Origin: CBFGWV01 sp965652545
GTDB taxonomy: Bacteria > Pseudomonadota > Gammaproteobacteria > Competibacterales > Competibacteraceae
Reading direction: 5' to 3'
NCBI GenBank assembly: GCA_965652545.1
Contig: CBFGWV010000021.1
Coordinates: 1-38,400 of the forward strand
Length of the DNA stretch: 38,400 nt
The notes under the pieces are model-generated. The model made no database searches. It was given only the letters and a program-made list of their open reading frames with translations, and was not told where the DNA came from. Positions 23,744 through 32,952 of this stretch are shown here, piece after piece. The position numbers and the translations under genes were made by a program. Numbering within the stretch: position 1 is the first letter of the stretch; the number at the start of each line of letters is the position of its first letter.

Positions 23744-24985
23744 TTACGATTGCGGGGTCCGGGCCGCCGCGTCTTGATCCAACTCGAAGGCCTCGTGCAG
23801 GGCACGAACCCCCAGTTCAAGGTATTTTTCGTCGATGACCACCGAGATCTTGATCTCGGAGGTCGAAATCATGCGGATATTGATCCCCTCTCTTGCCAAA
23901 GCCTGGAACATCGTGCTCGCAATCCCTGCGTGAGAACGCATGCCCACGCCTACAAGTGACAGTTTGACGATGCTCTTGTTTCCGAGGACGTCCTTGGCCC
24001 CGACATCACGGGCCTGAACGTTGAGGATCTCCATGGCCCGCTCGAAGTCGTTGCGATGAACCGTGAAGGTGAAATCGGTGTTGCCGTCCTGGCTGACGTT
24101 CTGGACGATCATGTCCACTTCGATGTTGGCATCGGCGATCTTGCCGAGAATGGCGAAGGCCACACCAGGTTTGTCCGGCACGCCAAGCACAGTGATCTGC
24201 GCCTCGTCACGGTTGAAGGCGATGCCGGAGACCAGCGGTTGTTCCATGGGATCTTCCTCGAAAGTGATCAGCGTGCCTTCGCCCTCCTGGAACGTGGACA
24301 GCACGCGCAAGGGGACGTTGTACTTGCCGGCGAATTCGACCGAGCGTATCTGCAACACCTTTGAGCCCAGGCTGGCCATCTCCAGCATTTCCTCGAAGGT
24401 GATGCGACTAAGGCGGCGAGCCTTGGGCTCCACCCGCGGATCGGTGGTGTACACCCCGTCGACATCCGTGAAGATCTGGCATTCGTCGGCCTTGAGTGCC
24501 GCAGCCAGCGCCACGGCCGTGGTGTCCGAACCGCCACGGCCCAGCGTGGTGATGTTCCCGTGACCGTCGATGCCCTGAAACCCGGCGACCACCACCACCC
24601 GGCCGGCGTCGAGATCGGCACGAATCCGCTCGCCGTCGATATCCTGAATGCGCGCCTTGTTATAGGCACTGTCGGTGCGGATGGTGACCTGGCCACCGGT
24701 ATACGAGCGGGCCGGGCAACCGGCCTGCTCCAGGGCCATGGCCAACAAGGCGATGGTGACCTGCTCGCCGGTCGAGAGCAGGACATCCAGCTCGCGCGGC
24801 GCGGGGCGGCCGGAGATCGCTCTGGCCAGCCCGAGCAGGCGATCGGTCTCGCCGCTCATCGCCGAGACGACGACCACCACATCATGGCCTTGCGCCTTGT
24901 AGCCCATGACCTTACTGGCAACGTGTCCGATACGCTCTACCGAGCCCACGGACGTGCCACCGTACTTCTGAACGATTAGCGCCAT
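23744..24985 (-). CDS. lysC: Aspartate kinase
   Basis: This 413-residue enzyme phosphorylates aspartate, the first step towards lysine, threonine, methionine and diaminopimelate. The kinase domain has KYGGTS at 8-13, the catalytic SAMSGETDRL and FQGIDGHGNITTLGRGGSDTTA. Two C-terminal ACT domains (about 270-410) bind feedback inhibitors. It is a monofunctional kinase with no fused homoserine dehydrogenase. It follows alaS by 59 bp on the same strand and is followed by csrA, in the order usual for gammaproteobacteria. No lysine riboswitch fits in the short leader. Confidence 0.97.
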   Translation of the reverse strand: MALIVQKYGGTSVGSVERIGHVASKVMGYKAQGHDVVVVVSAMSGETDRLLGLARAISGRPAPRELDVLLSTGEQVTIALLAMALEQAGCPARSYTGGQVTIRTDSAYNKARIQDIDGERIRADLDAGRVVVVAGFQGIDGHGNITTLGRGGSDTTAVALAAALKADECQIFTDVDGVYTTDPRVEPKARRLSRITFEEMLEMASLGSKVLQIRSVEFAGKYNVPLRVLSTFQEGEGTLITFEEDPMEQPLVSGIAFNRDEAQITVLGVPDKPGVAFAILGKIADANIEVDMIVQNVSQDGNTDFTFTVHRNDFERAMEILNVQARDVGAKDVLGNKSIVKLSLVGVGMRSHAGIASTMFQALAREGINIRMISTSEIKISVVIDEKYLELGVRALHEAFELDQDAAARTPQS

Positions 24986-25044
24986 TTATCGCGTTCCTTC
25001 AGTGCGGCCGCCACCGGCCGCGTTCGATTCCGTAGTGGAGGGGC

Positions 25045-27669
25045 TCAGTTCAAGCGGGACGCCACCCAGCCGCCGACACTGGCAAGGGCCGCATCCAGTC
25101 CACTGGGGTCGTTGCCGCCGGCAGTGGCCATATCGGGCCGGCCGCCACCCTTGCCGCCCACCTGCTGAGCGACCACATTGACCAACTCACCGGCGGGTAT
25201 GACGCCCTTGCGGTCAGCTGTCACGCCGGCAACCAGCCGGACCTTACCGTCCTCCACCGAGGCCAGCACCACGGCGGCGGATTTCAGCGTGTTCTTCAAC
25301 TGGTCCACCGTGTCACGCAAGGTTTTGACATCGGCACCATCCAACCGCGCCGCCAACACCTTGATACCGGCGACATCGACAGCCTCGGCGGCCAGGTCGG
25401 TGCCAGTACTGGTGGCCAGCTTCGCCTTGAGCTGCTCCAGCTCTTTCTCGAGGCGACGCGCCTTGTCCGCCAACTGGCGGACGCGCTCGGCGGCGCTGTC
25501 GGCATCGCCCTTGACCGTATCGGCCACCTCCGCGAGACGGGCTTCCAGACGGGCGATATGGCTCAGAGCACCCTCGCCGGTGACTGCCTCGATCCGCCGC
25601 ACGCCGGCGGCCACACCGCCTTCCGAGACGATCTTGAACACGCCGATGTCACCGACCCTTGCCACGTGGGTTCCACCGCATAGTTCGGTGGAGAAATCGC
25701 CCATTTTCAGCACGCGCACCTCATCGCCGTACTTCTCGCCAAACAGCGCCAGGGCGCCGGCGGACATAGCATCCGCCATCGGCATGACTCGGGTCTGAAC
25801 GTCGATGTTGTTGCGGATCTGACGATTGACCAGCCGTTCGATCTCGTCCAGTTGTACCCGGTTGACCGGCTCGAAATGGGAGAAGTCGAAACGCAGGCGG
25901 TCAGGGTCGACGAGCGACCCCTTCTGCTGCACATGAGTGCCCAGGACTCTGCGCAAGGCAGCGTGCAGCAGATGTGTGGCGGAATGGTTGAGCGCCGTGG
26001 CGCAACGGCGTTCGGCATCGACCTGGGCGTCCACGACGGCACCTTCCGTCAGCGTACCCTCGACCACCTCGCCCAAGTGCAAGTGCACGCCCTCGCCCTG
26101 CTTACGCGTATCGTCCACGCGGAACCGGCCGGTGGCAGTGGCCAGCACGCCGCGATCCCCCACCTGGCCACCGGACTCGGCGTAGAACGGCGTGTGCTCC
26201 AGGACAACCGTGCCGGACTCCCCCGCGGCGAGTTGGGCCACGGGTTTGCCATCGCGGAACAATGCGGTGATCGTGGACTGCCCCTGAGTGACGCCGTAGC
26301 CGGTGAACTCTGTGCGTCCTTCGATGGCGAGGTCGCGATCGTGCTGCACACCGAACTGGCTGTGGGCGCGGGCGCGTTGGCGCTGGGCGGCCATCTCACG
26401 CTCGAAGCCTTCCATATCCAGCGTCAGTCCGCGTTCGCGGGCAATGTCGCCAGTGAGATCGACGGGGAAGCCATAGGTGTCGTACAGCTTGAACACGGTT
26501 TCACCGGGGATGACCGAGCCGCTGAGTTTGGCAAGGTCGGCTTCCAACAACCGCATGCCGTGCTCCAGCGTTTCGGCGAAACGCGTCTCTTCCTGGGCGA
26601 TGACGCGGGTGACCTGATCTTCAACGGCGGCGAGTTCCGGGTAAGCCTCGCCCATTTCTGCCACCAGCGGGGCCACCAGAGAGCTGAAGAACCCGGTCTG
26701 CGCCCCGAGCATATACCCGTGGCGGATGGCCCGGCGCATGATGCGGCGCAGGACATAGCCGCGGCCCTCGTTGGCCGGCAGCACACCGTCGACGATGAGA
26801 AAGGCGGCGGATCGGATATGATCGGCGATTACCTTCAGGGAGTTGGCCGACAGGTCGGCGCAACCGGTCGCCTCACCGGCCGCGGCGATCAGCCGCTGGA
26901 AAAGGTCGATCTCATAGTTCGAATGCACACCCTGAAGCACGGCAGCGAGCCGCTCCAAACCCATGCCGGTATCCACCGACGGTTTGGGCAGCGGTGTCAG
27001 CTCGCCGTCGGGCGAGCGGTCGAACTGCATGAAGACGAGGTTCCAGATTTCGATGTAGCGGTCGCCGTCTTCCTCGGGCGAGCCGGGCGGCCCACCGGCA
27101 ACCTCGGGGCCATGATCGTAGAAGATTTCCGTACACGGGCCGCACGGGCCGGTGTCGCCCATTTGCCAGAAGTTGTCGGAGGCGTACGGCGCGCCCTTGT
27201 TGTCGCCGATGCGGATGATGCGCTCGGCAGGCACGCGAATCTCGTCGGCCCACACTGAGTACGCGTCGTCATCGGTGTGATAGACGGTGATCCACAACTT
27301 CTCAGCCGGCAGTCCGTACCCCTCGGTCAGCAACTGCCAAGCAAAATGAATGGCATCGCGCTTGAAGTAGTCGCCAAAGCTGAAGTTGCCCAACATTTCG
27401 AAGAAAGTGTGATGACGAGCGGTATAACCCACGTTCTCCAAGTCGTTGTGCTTGCCGCCGGCGCGCACGCAGCGTTGCGCGGTAGTGGCACGGCTGTACG
27501 GGCGGGGATCGCGTCCGAGAAAAACGTCTTTGAACTGCACCATGCCCGAGTTGGTGAACAGCAGGGTCGGGTCATTGCCGGGCACCAACGGGCTGGAGGC
27601 CACGACCTCATGCCCCCGATCACGGAAGAACTGCAGGAAGGTTCGCCTGATGTCTGCACTACTTGTCAT
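25045..27669 (-). CDS. alaS: Alanyl-tRNA synthetase
   Basis: This 874-residue enzyme charges tRNA-Ala and edits mischarged Ser and Gly. The catalytic domain begins TSSADIRRTFLQFFRDRGH and includes TNSGMVQFKDVFLG. The editing domain has the zinc ligands HSATH and CGGTH, and a C-Ala coiled coil and tail follow. The length matches the E. coli enzyme (876). The start at 27669 aligns with known N-termini; an alternative ATG at 27699 overlaps the recX stop as ATGA and would add ten residues. It sits between recX and lysC in a conserved run. Confidence 0.97.
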   Translation of the reverse strand: MTSSADIRRTFLQFFRDRGHEVVASSPLVPGNDPTLLFTNSGMVQFKDVFLGRDPRPYSRATTAQRCVRAGGKHNDLENVGYTARHHTFFEMLGNFSFGDYFKRDAIHFAWQLLTEGYGLPAEKLWITVYHTDDDAYSVWADEIRVPAERIIRIGDNKGAPYASDNFWQMGDTGPCGPCTEIFYDHGPEVAGGPPGSPEEDGDRYIEIWNLVFMQFDRSPDGELTPLPKPSVDTGMGLERLAAVLQGVHSNYEIDLFQRLIAAAGEATGCADLSANSLKVIADHIRSAAFLIVDGVLPANEGRGYVLRRIMRRAIRHGYMLGAQTGFFSSLVAPLVAEMGEAYPELAAVEDQVTRVIAQEETRFAETLEHGMRLLEADLAKLSGSVIPGETVFKLYDTYGFPVDLTGDIARERGLTLDMEGFEREMAAQRQRARAHSQFGVQHDRDLAIEGRTEFTGYGVTQGQSTITALFRDGKPVAQLAAGESGTVVLEHTPFYAESGGQVGDRGVLATATGRFRVDDTRKQGEGVHLHLGEVVEGTLTEGAVVDAQVDAERRCATALNHSATHLLHAALRRVLGTHVQQKGSLVDPDRLRFDFSHFEPVNRVQLDEIERLVNRQIRNNIDVQTRVMPMADAMSAGALALFGEKYGDEVRVLKMGDFSTELCGGTHVARVGDIGVFKIVSEGGVAAGVRRIEAVTGEGALSHIARLEARLAEVADTVKGDADSAAERVRQLADKARRLEKELEQLKAKLATSTGTDLAAEAVDVAGIKVLAARLDGADVKTLRDTVDQLKNTLKSAAVVLASVEDGKVRLVAGVTADRKGVIPAGELVNVVAQQVGGKGGGRPDMATAGGNDPSGLDAALASVGGWVASRLN

Positions 27670-27695
27670 GGTCGTCCACTCACGTTCAATCCCGC

Positions 27696-28178
27696 TCATC
27701 TTTCGCCATCGTCCACCGAGTGCGCGAGGCGTATCAGTTCCAGCGGGAATCCGCGTCCGTACAGAAACCGCCGCTGGGCAAGCGAACCCCGGCCGTCATC
27801 GTCCAGGCGGCCAAATCGCCGACGGATCAACCCCGCCAAACGCTCCGGCCATTGCTCGACGAGTTCGAGCAAGGCCGATCGCGCGCAATCGTCATCCACA
27901 CCGCGGGCAGCCAACTGCGCCTGGATGTACAACGGGCCGTAACCGCGCTCCGCGCAGCTGTAGGCGTACGCCTGGGCAAAACGCTGCTCGCTCAGCGAAC
28001 CGTCCTGCGCCAGGCGATCGGCAACGGCAGAGACGACGTCACTGGCGAACCCGCGCTGCGCCAGCTTCCGGCACAGCTCGAGGCGGCTGTGCTCGCGCCT
28101 GGCCAGCAACCCGAGGGCCAGGCGTTCGGCCGCCGCCGCGTCGTCAGGCCTCGTCGACGTCCGCGGTTTCGTCGGCAT
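27696..28178 (-). CDS. recX: RecA regulatory protein RecX
   Basis: This 160-residue protein limits RecA filament growth and activity. It consists of repeated three-helix units, recognisable in LALGLLARREHSRLELCRKL, DGSLSEQRFAQAYAYSCAERGYGP and IQAQLAARGV. Its 5' end overlaps the end of recA by 35 bp in another frame, so translation is probably coupled and depends on read-through of the recA message. No nearer in-frame start exists downstream of the overlap. Confidence 0.96.
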   Translation of the reverse strand: MPTKPRTSTRPDDAAAAERLALGLLARREHSRLELCRKLAQRGFASDVVSAVADRLAQDGSLSEQRFAQAYAYSCAERGYGPLYIQAQLAARGVDDDCARSALLELVEQWPERLAGLIRRRFGRLDDDGRGSLAQRRFLYGRGFPLELIRLAHSVDDGER

Positions 28179-29187
28179 CGACAGCTGCCGACAGCGGCTG
28201 GCTCAACAGTTGCTGGCGGATCTTGGTTTCGATCTCACGTGCCAAGTCGGGGTGCTCCCGCAGGTACTGGCGGACATTGTCCTTGCCTTGGCCAATGCGG
28301 TTCCCGCCCTGGCTGTACCAAGCGCCGGACTTGTCGATGAAGCCGCACTTGACGCCCAGATCGATGATCTCGCCCTCGCGGGAGATGCCCTCACCGTAGA
28401 GGATCTCGAATTCCGCCTGTTTGAATGGCGGGGCCACTTTGTTCTTGACCACCTTGACCCGCGTCTCGGAACCGATCACCTCGTCGCCTTTCTTGATCGC
28501 GCCAGTACGCCGGATGTCCAGCCGCACCGATGCATAGAATTTCAGCGCGTTACCGCCGGTGGTGGTTTCGGGATTGCCGAACATCACGCCGATCTTCATG
28601 CGGATCTGGTTGATAAAGATCACCAGGGTATTCGAGCGTTTGATGTTCGCAGTGAGCTTGCGTAGGGCCTGCGACATGAGTCGGGCCTGCAAACCCACGT
28701 GGGAGTCGCCCATCTCGCCTTCGATTTCGGCCTTGGGGGTCAACGCAGCGACGGAGTCGATCACCACGACATCCACAGCGGCTGAGCGCACGAGCATGTC
28801 GGTGATTTCCAGGGCCTGCTCGCCGGTATCGGGCTGGGAGATCAGCAGGTCGTCGACGTTGACGCCAAGCTTCTTGGCGTAAACCGGATCCAGCGCGTGC
28901 TCCGCGTCCACGAACGCGGCCGTGCCGCCGAGTTGCTGGGCAGCGGCGATCACCTGAAGGGTGAGCGTGGTCTTACCGGAGGACTCCGGACCGTAGATCT
29001 CCACCACGCGCCCACGGGGCAGGCCGCCGATACCCAATGCGATATCCAGCCCGAGCGAGCCGGTCGACACCGCTTCGATGTCGCGAGCCGCTTGTCCATC
29101 GCCCAGGCGCATGACCGATCCCTTGCCGAACTGCCGCTCGATCTGTCCGAGAGCGGCGGCCAGCGCCTTGCGCTTGTTCTCTTCCAT
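28144..29187 (-). CDS. recA: RecA recombinase
   Basis: This 347-residue protein catalyses strand exchange and stimulates LexA self-cleavage. Walker A is GPESSGKT at 66-73, with the DNA-binding loops around DSHVGLQARLMSQALRK and FGNPETTTGGNALKFYAS. The C-terminal tail is acidic (DADETADVDEA), as expected. The ATG at 29187 is used; a GTG at 29190 is immediately in front, and a GGGGGTAGG run provides the ribosome site. The leader contains an 8-bp hairpin, and a mobile-looking element lies just upstream. No CTG-N10-CAG LexA site could be found in the 430 bp upstream, which is unusual for a gammaproteobacterial recA. Confidence 0.99.
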   Translation of the reverse strand: MEENKRKALAAALGQIERQFGKGSVMRLGDGQAARDIEAVSTGSLGLDIALGIGGLPRGRVVEIYGPESSGKTTLTLQVIAAAQQLGGTAAFVDAEHALDPVYAKKLGVNVDDLLISQPDTGEQALEITDMLVRSAAVDVVVIDSVAALTPKAEIEGEMGDSHVGLQARLMSQALRKLTANIKRSNTLVIFINQIRMKIGVMFGNPETTTGGNALKFYASVRLDIRRTGAIKKGDEVIGSETRVKVVKNKVAPPFKQAEFEILYGEGISREGEIIDLGVKCGFIDKSGAWYSQGGNRIGQGKDNVRQYLREHPDLAREIETKIRQQLLSQPLSAAVDADETADVDEA

Positions 29188-29210
29188 CACCTACCCCCAT
29201 GCACAATGAG

Positions 29211-29231
29211 GCCCGCGCTTAAGGCGCGGGC
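29211..29231 (-). promoter_or_regulatory. GC-rich hairpin in the recA leader
   Basis: GCCCGCGC and GCGCGGGC form a perfect 8-bp stem around a 5-nt loop, 24 bp before the recA start. An AATAAT-like -10 (29241-29246, minus strand) lies just upstream, so the hairpin would sit at the 5' end of the message. A role in stability or translation is inferred. Confidence 0.5.
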
Positions 29232-29268
29232 GAACCATTGATTATTTCACACTCGGTGCGGTGGACCT

Positions 29269-29406
29269 AGTGTCCTGCCCCGGAAATACCTGATCTATCA
29301 GAATGCCCTTTCAGGGCGCAAGGCAAGGCGCGTTCCTCAGGGAATGGCCAGCCCTTGCCGAGGAACGCAGCACCGCATAGGTCAGGTATTTCCGGGGCAG
29401 GATACT
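29269..29406. mobile_element. MITE-like element with 30-bp terminal inverted repeats upstream of recA
   Basis: The arms 29269-29298 (AGTGTCCTGCCCCGGAAATA onward) and 29377-29406 match as reverse complements with two mismatches. The 78-bp interior is highly structured: a hairpin GCCCT/AGGGC at 29305-29317, then interleaved pairs GGCAAGG (29322) with CCTTGCC (29353), and GCGTTCCTC (29330) with GAGGAACGC (29360). No coding potential and no transposase are seen. A clear target-site duplication is not visible. The element ends about 22 bp from the putative recA -10 box. Confidence 0.72.
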
Positions 29407-29419
29407 CGACGAACAAGTT

Positions 29420-29605
29420 TCACGACGGCTGTGACGAAAGCGCCTCGAGCGCTTTGATGACGTACTCGGCGATCGTCGGCGGGGCCGTGTAGCACGTACC
29501 CCTGGGATGGATGCAGCTCTGCAATCCGACAGGGTGGCCGGGATTCTTAAGCCACAAAGCGATGACCGACCGGCCCGCGACCGGACGCCCTTCAGAGTAG
29601 GTCAT
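29420..29605 (-). CDS. Small hypothetical protein
   Basis: This 61-residue reading frame is not recognised. It contains two Cys six residues apart (SCIHPRGTCY) and a helical tail (IAEYVIKALEALSS). GAGG lies 4 nt before the ATG, and the frame starts 35 nt after the stop of the TPR gene on the same strand, so it could be a small downstream member of that unit. Codon use is compatible with neighbours, but the length alone does not prove that it is real. If it is not coding, 29407-29640 holds no other visible gene. Confidence 0.33.
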   Translation of the reverse strand: MTYSEGRPVAGRSVIALWLKNPGHPVGLQSCIHPRGTCYTAPPTIAEYVIKALEALSSQPS

Positions 29606-29640
29606 CCGGCCTCAGGGTGGATTTCCGGCGGGCCGGTCGC

Positions 29641-30150
29641 TCAGCTCTCCTCTTCGAACAGGCCCTCCAACGCCTTGAGCTTCGCCTCGGAAGCCTCGTC
29701 CGCCGGATCGAGCTCGACCGCCTTTCTATAGGCGTCGGCAGCCATCTTGACGTAGAGGTCGCCCAGGTTGGCGCGACCGTCGGCGTACTCGGGGGCATTG
29801 CTGATGGCGGAGAGCAGGGCGCCGCGGGCCTTTTCCAGCTCACCTTCGGCCGCGTATATCACCGCCAGATTGTTGTAGGCCTCAGGCAGGCGTGGATACA
29901 TACGTGCGATTTCCGTGAAGACCTCGCGCGAGCGCATCGTCTCCCCCTGGTCGTGCAGCATTAGCCCCTTGAGGAACAAAGCCTGGATGTTGTCGGGCTC
30001 CGCGGCGATCAGGCTGTCCAACTCCTGCATCGCCTGGACCCGGCTGCCCTCCGTAGCCATTCGGCGGATCGTATCCAGATCGGCCGGCTCCTGCGCTACA
30101 GCAGCAAAGGCGGCTGCCCACGCCAGCGTTCCGAGGAGTAGTCGCTTCAT
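29641..30150 (-). CDS. Exported tetratricopeptide repeat protein
   Basis: This 169-residue protein has a short signal peptide (MKRLLLGTLAWAAAFAAVAQ, cleavage near residue 20) and three or four TPR units (about 35-160: QAMQELDSLIAAEPDNIQAL, SREVFTEIARMYPRLPEAYN, ARGALLSAISNAPEYADGRA, AYRKAVELDPAD). TPR domains form a superhelix for protein contacts; the partner is unknown. It is probably periplasmic. AGGACAG lies 7 nt before the ATG. It is divergent from mutS, and a small unrecognised reading frame follows it. Confidence 0.84.
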   Translation of the reverse strand: MKRLLLGTLAWAAAFAAVAQEPADLDTIRRMATEGSRVQAMQELDSLIAAEPDNIQALFLKGLMLHDQGETMRSREVFTEIARMYPRLPEAYNNLAVIYAAEGELEKARGALLSAISNAPEYADGRANLGDLYVKMAADAYRKAVELDPADEASEAKLKALEGLFEEES

Positions 30151-30299
30151 GTTCTGTCCTGTAGTTCAAGCCATGGCATCCGGTGCCGCCGACACCGACG
30201 CCTCAACTATAGATCAAGCCCATGGCACCACCAAGGGAAGACTTGTACAGCGTTCGCTGAGGATGATTGGCGCCGCGTGCTTGGATACACTCTGCGCCC

Positions 30300-32876
30300 A
30301 TGAGCGCCGCCCCCCTGGATCACCATACCCCAATGATGCAGCAGTACCTGCGCATCAAGGCCGAGCACGCCGATGTGTTGCTGTTTTATCGCATGGGCGA
30401 CTTCTACGAACTGTTCTTCGAGGACGCGCGCGAAGCGGCCCGCCTGCTGGATATTACATTGACGGCCCGAGGCCAGTCGGCCGGCGAACCCATACCGATG
30501 GCCGGTGTGCCGGTACATGCCGTGGAAGGCTATCTTGCGCGCCTGCTCAAGATGGGCCGAGCGGTTGCCATCTGTGAACAGATCGGCGACCCCGCCGCCA
30601 GCAAGGGACCGGTGGAGCGCAAAGTTGCCCGCATCGTCACCCCAGGCACGGTGACCGACGAGGCGCTATTGGATGAACGGCGCGATGTGCTGCTGATGGC
30701 CTTGTTCAGTCATCAGGATCGGCACGGGCTGGCTTATCTTGACCTCGCCGGCGGCCGGTTCAGGGTCAGCGAGGTAGTCGGGGATGAGGCCGTACTGGGG
30801 GAGCTCGAACGCCTGCGTCCGGCGGAGCTACTGGTCGCGGAGGGACGGGCTCGACCGTCCGAGTTGCGCGACATGCCGGGGCTGCGCGAGCGTCCGCCGT
30901 GGCTGTTCGACACGGAATCGGCCAACGCGGAACTGTGCAAACAGTTCGCCACCCGCGACCTCGCCGGCTTCGGCATCGATGCCATGCCCCTGGCTATCGC
31001 CGCTGCAGGGGCGCTGCTGCATTACGTGCGGGACACCCAGCGTGCCGCTCTGCCTCACCTGACCGGCGTACAGCTCGAGCGCCGCGAAGATGCTGTCATC
31101 ATGGATGCCGCCAGCCGCCGCAATCTGGAGATCGAACACAGCGTTTCCGGACGCACGGAACACACACTTGCCGGTGTGGTGGATACCGCGGTAACCAGCA
31201 TGGGCAGCCGACTGCTTAGACGCTGGCTCCAGCGCCCATTGCGCGATCGCGACGAGATTCTCGACCGTCAGCACGCCATCGGCAGTCTGCTCGACGATGA
31301 GCGGTATGCGACTGTTCGCGACACCTTGCGCGGCATCGCGGACCTAGAGCGCATTCTGGGACGGATCGCCCTCAAAAGTGCGAGGCCCCGCGATCTGGGC
31401 GCCCTACGTACGGCGCTACTGCGATTGCCGGCTCTTCAGGCGCAGTTGGCAGACCGGCCCGGTACGCGCCTGGCGCGGCTTTGCGAAGACAGCGCGCCTC
31501 AGCCGGAGACGGCCGATATCCTCGTCAGGGCGTTGATTGAAAATCCCCCGCAACTCATTCGGGATGGGGGCGTCATTGCCGAGGGTTTCGATGCCGAGTT
31601 GGACCGCCTGCGCGGCATCGGTGCGGACGCTGATCAGTATCTCGCCGACCTGGAGGCGCGGGAACGCGCCCGAACCGGCTTGAGCTCACTGCGCGTGGGA
31701 TACAACCGGGTGCATGGTTACTACATCGAAATCAGCCGTGGTCAGGCCGGTGTTGTCCCGGACGACTACACCCGCAGGCAAACCCTCAAGGGTGCGGAGC
31801 GGTTCATCGTTTCTGAACTCAAGAGTTTCGAAACTGAGGTCCTCACCGCGCGCGAGCGCATGCTGGCGCGGGAGAAGCTGCTCTACGATGGGCTGCTGGA
31901 GTCGCTGATCGCAGAACTTCAGCCCCTGCGACGGATGGCCGGCGCACTCGCGGAACTGGATGCCATCGCCTGCCTGAGCGAGCGCGCGTCCACCCTCGAT
32001 TGGCGGCGACCCGAGCTTGCCGACGTACCCGGCGTGCAAATCGTCGGAGGACGCCACCCGGTGGTCGAGCAAGTCAGTCGCGAACCGTTCGTGGCCAACG
32101 ACCTAGTGATGGATACCGATCGCCGCATGTTGATGATCACCGGCCCCAACATGGGTGGTAAATCGACCTTCATGCGTCAGGCGGCGCTCATCGTGCTGTT
32201 GACGCATGTGGGCAGCTATGTACCGGCCGAGAGCGCCCTGATCGGGCCGGTGGACCGGATATTCACCCGCATCGGCGCTGCGGACGACCTGGCCTCGGGC
32301 CGCTCCACGTTCATGGTGGAAATGATCGAGACCGCGAATATCCTGAACAATGCCACCGAACACAGCCTGGTACTGATGGACGAGGTGGGCCGCGGAACTA
32401 GCACATTCGACGGCTTGGCCCTGGCCTGGGCCTGCGCTGTCGAACTGGCGGTCCGGGTCAGGGCGTTCACGCTGTTTGCCACACACTATTTCGAACTCAC
32501 GACGCTACCGTCCGACTACCCCACCATCGCCAACGTGCATCTGGACGCGGTGGAACATGCTGAGAGCATCGTATTTCTTCATCGGGTCAAGGAAGGACCG
32601 GCGGATCGCAGCTACGGCCTCCAGGTTGCGGCGCTCGCGGGCATTCCGCCTACGGTGGTGGCGCAGGCGCGGGAGCAGCTCAACCGCCTGGAAGGCCCCA
32701 AACTGGTGCCCGCAGCGCCACCCCCGGTGGCCGCCCGGCAGCAGATGGATCTGTTTGCTCCGCAGCCTCATCCGGCGCTGGAGGCCCTGGAAGGCGTGGA
32801 CCCCGACGCGCTGTCACCCCGTGAAGCACTCGAACTGATCTACCGCCTGCACGAACTGGTCAGGACAGCGTTATGA
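30300..32876 (+). CDS. mutS: DNA mismatch repair protein MutS
   Basis: This 858-residue protein recognises mismatches and, with ATP and MutL, starts repair. The mismatch wedge motif FYE is at 35-37 (MGDFYELFF). Core and clamp domains follow, then the ATPase with Walker A GPNMGGKST near 615 and the signature DEVGRGTSTFDG. The helix-turn-helix dimer region and C-terminal tail (ALSPREALELIYRLHELV) are complete. The start at 30300 (MSAAPLDHHTPMMQQYL) matches family N-termini; a longer in-frame start would add eleven residues. fdxA follows, as in Pseudomonas and relatives. Confidence 0.98.
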   Translation: MSAAPLDHHTPMMQQYLRIKAEHADVLLFYRMGDFYELFFEDAREAARLLDITLTARGQSAGEPIPMAGVPVHAVEGYLARLLKMGRAVAICEQIGDPAASKGPVERKVARIVTPGTVTDEALLDERRDVLLMALFSHQDRHGLAYLDLAGGRFRVSEVVGDEAVLGELERLRPAELLVAEGRARPSELRDMPGLRERPPWLFDTESANAELCKQFATRDLAGFGIDAMPLAIAAAGALLHYVRDTQRAALPHLTGVQLERREDAVIMDAASRRNLEIEHSVSGRTEHTLAGVVDTAVTSMGSRLLRRWLQRPLRDRDEILDRQHAIGSLLDDERYATVRDTLRGIADLERILGRIALKSARPRDLGALRTALLRLPALQAQLADRPGTRLARLCEDSAPQPETADILVRALIENPPQLIRDGGVIAEGFDAELDRLRGIGADADQYLADLEARERARTGLSSLRVGYNRVHGYYIEISRGQAGVVPDDYTRRQTLKGAERFIVSELKSFETEVLTARERMLAREKLLYDGLLESLIAELQPLRRMAGALAELDAIACLSERASTLDWRRPELADVPGVQIVGGRHPVVEQVSREPFVANDLVMDTDRRMLMITGPNMGGKSTFMRQAALIVLLTHVGSYVPAESALIGPVDRIFTRIGAADDLASGRSTFMVEMIETANILNNATEHSLVLMDEVGRGTSTFDGLALAWACAVELAVRVRAFTLFATHYFELTTLPSDYPTIANVHLDAVEHAESIVFLHRVKEGPADRSYGLQVAALAGIPPTVVAQAREQLNRLEGPKLVPAAPPPVAARQQMDLFAPQPHPALEALEGVDPDALSPREALELIYRLHELVRTAL

Positions 32877-32952
32877 CGCTATGCCTTTTTCCTATTTTTT
32901 GTGATGGGCCGGTGCGGTTAGCATCCTCCCTTCGAATACCGAGGATTCACCC

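Noticed and set aside
24986..25044. Lysine riboswitch before lysC
   Set aside because: The gap to alaS is only 59 bp, far too short for the lysine aptamer.
29290..29303. CTGATCTATCAG as a LexA site
   Set aside because: The spacing between CTG and CAG is 6, not 10, and the sequence belongs to the inverted-repeat element.
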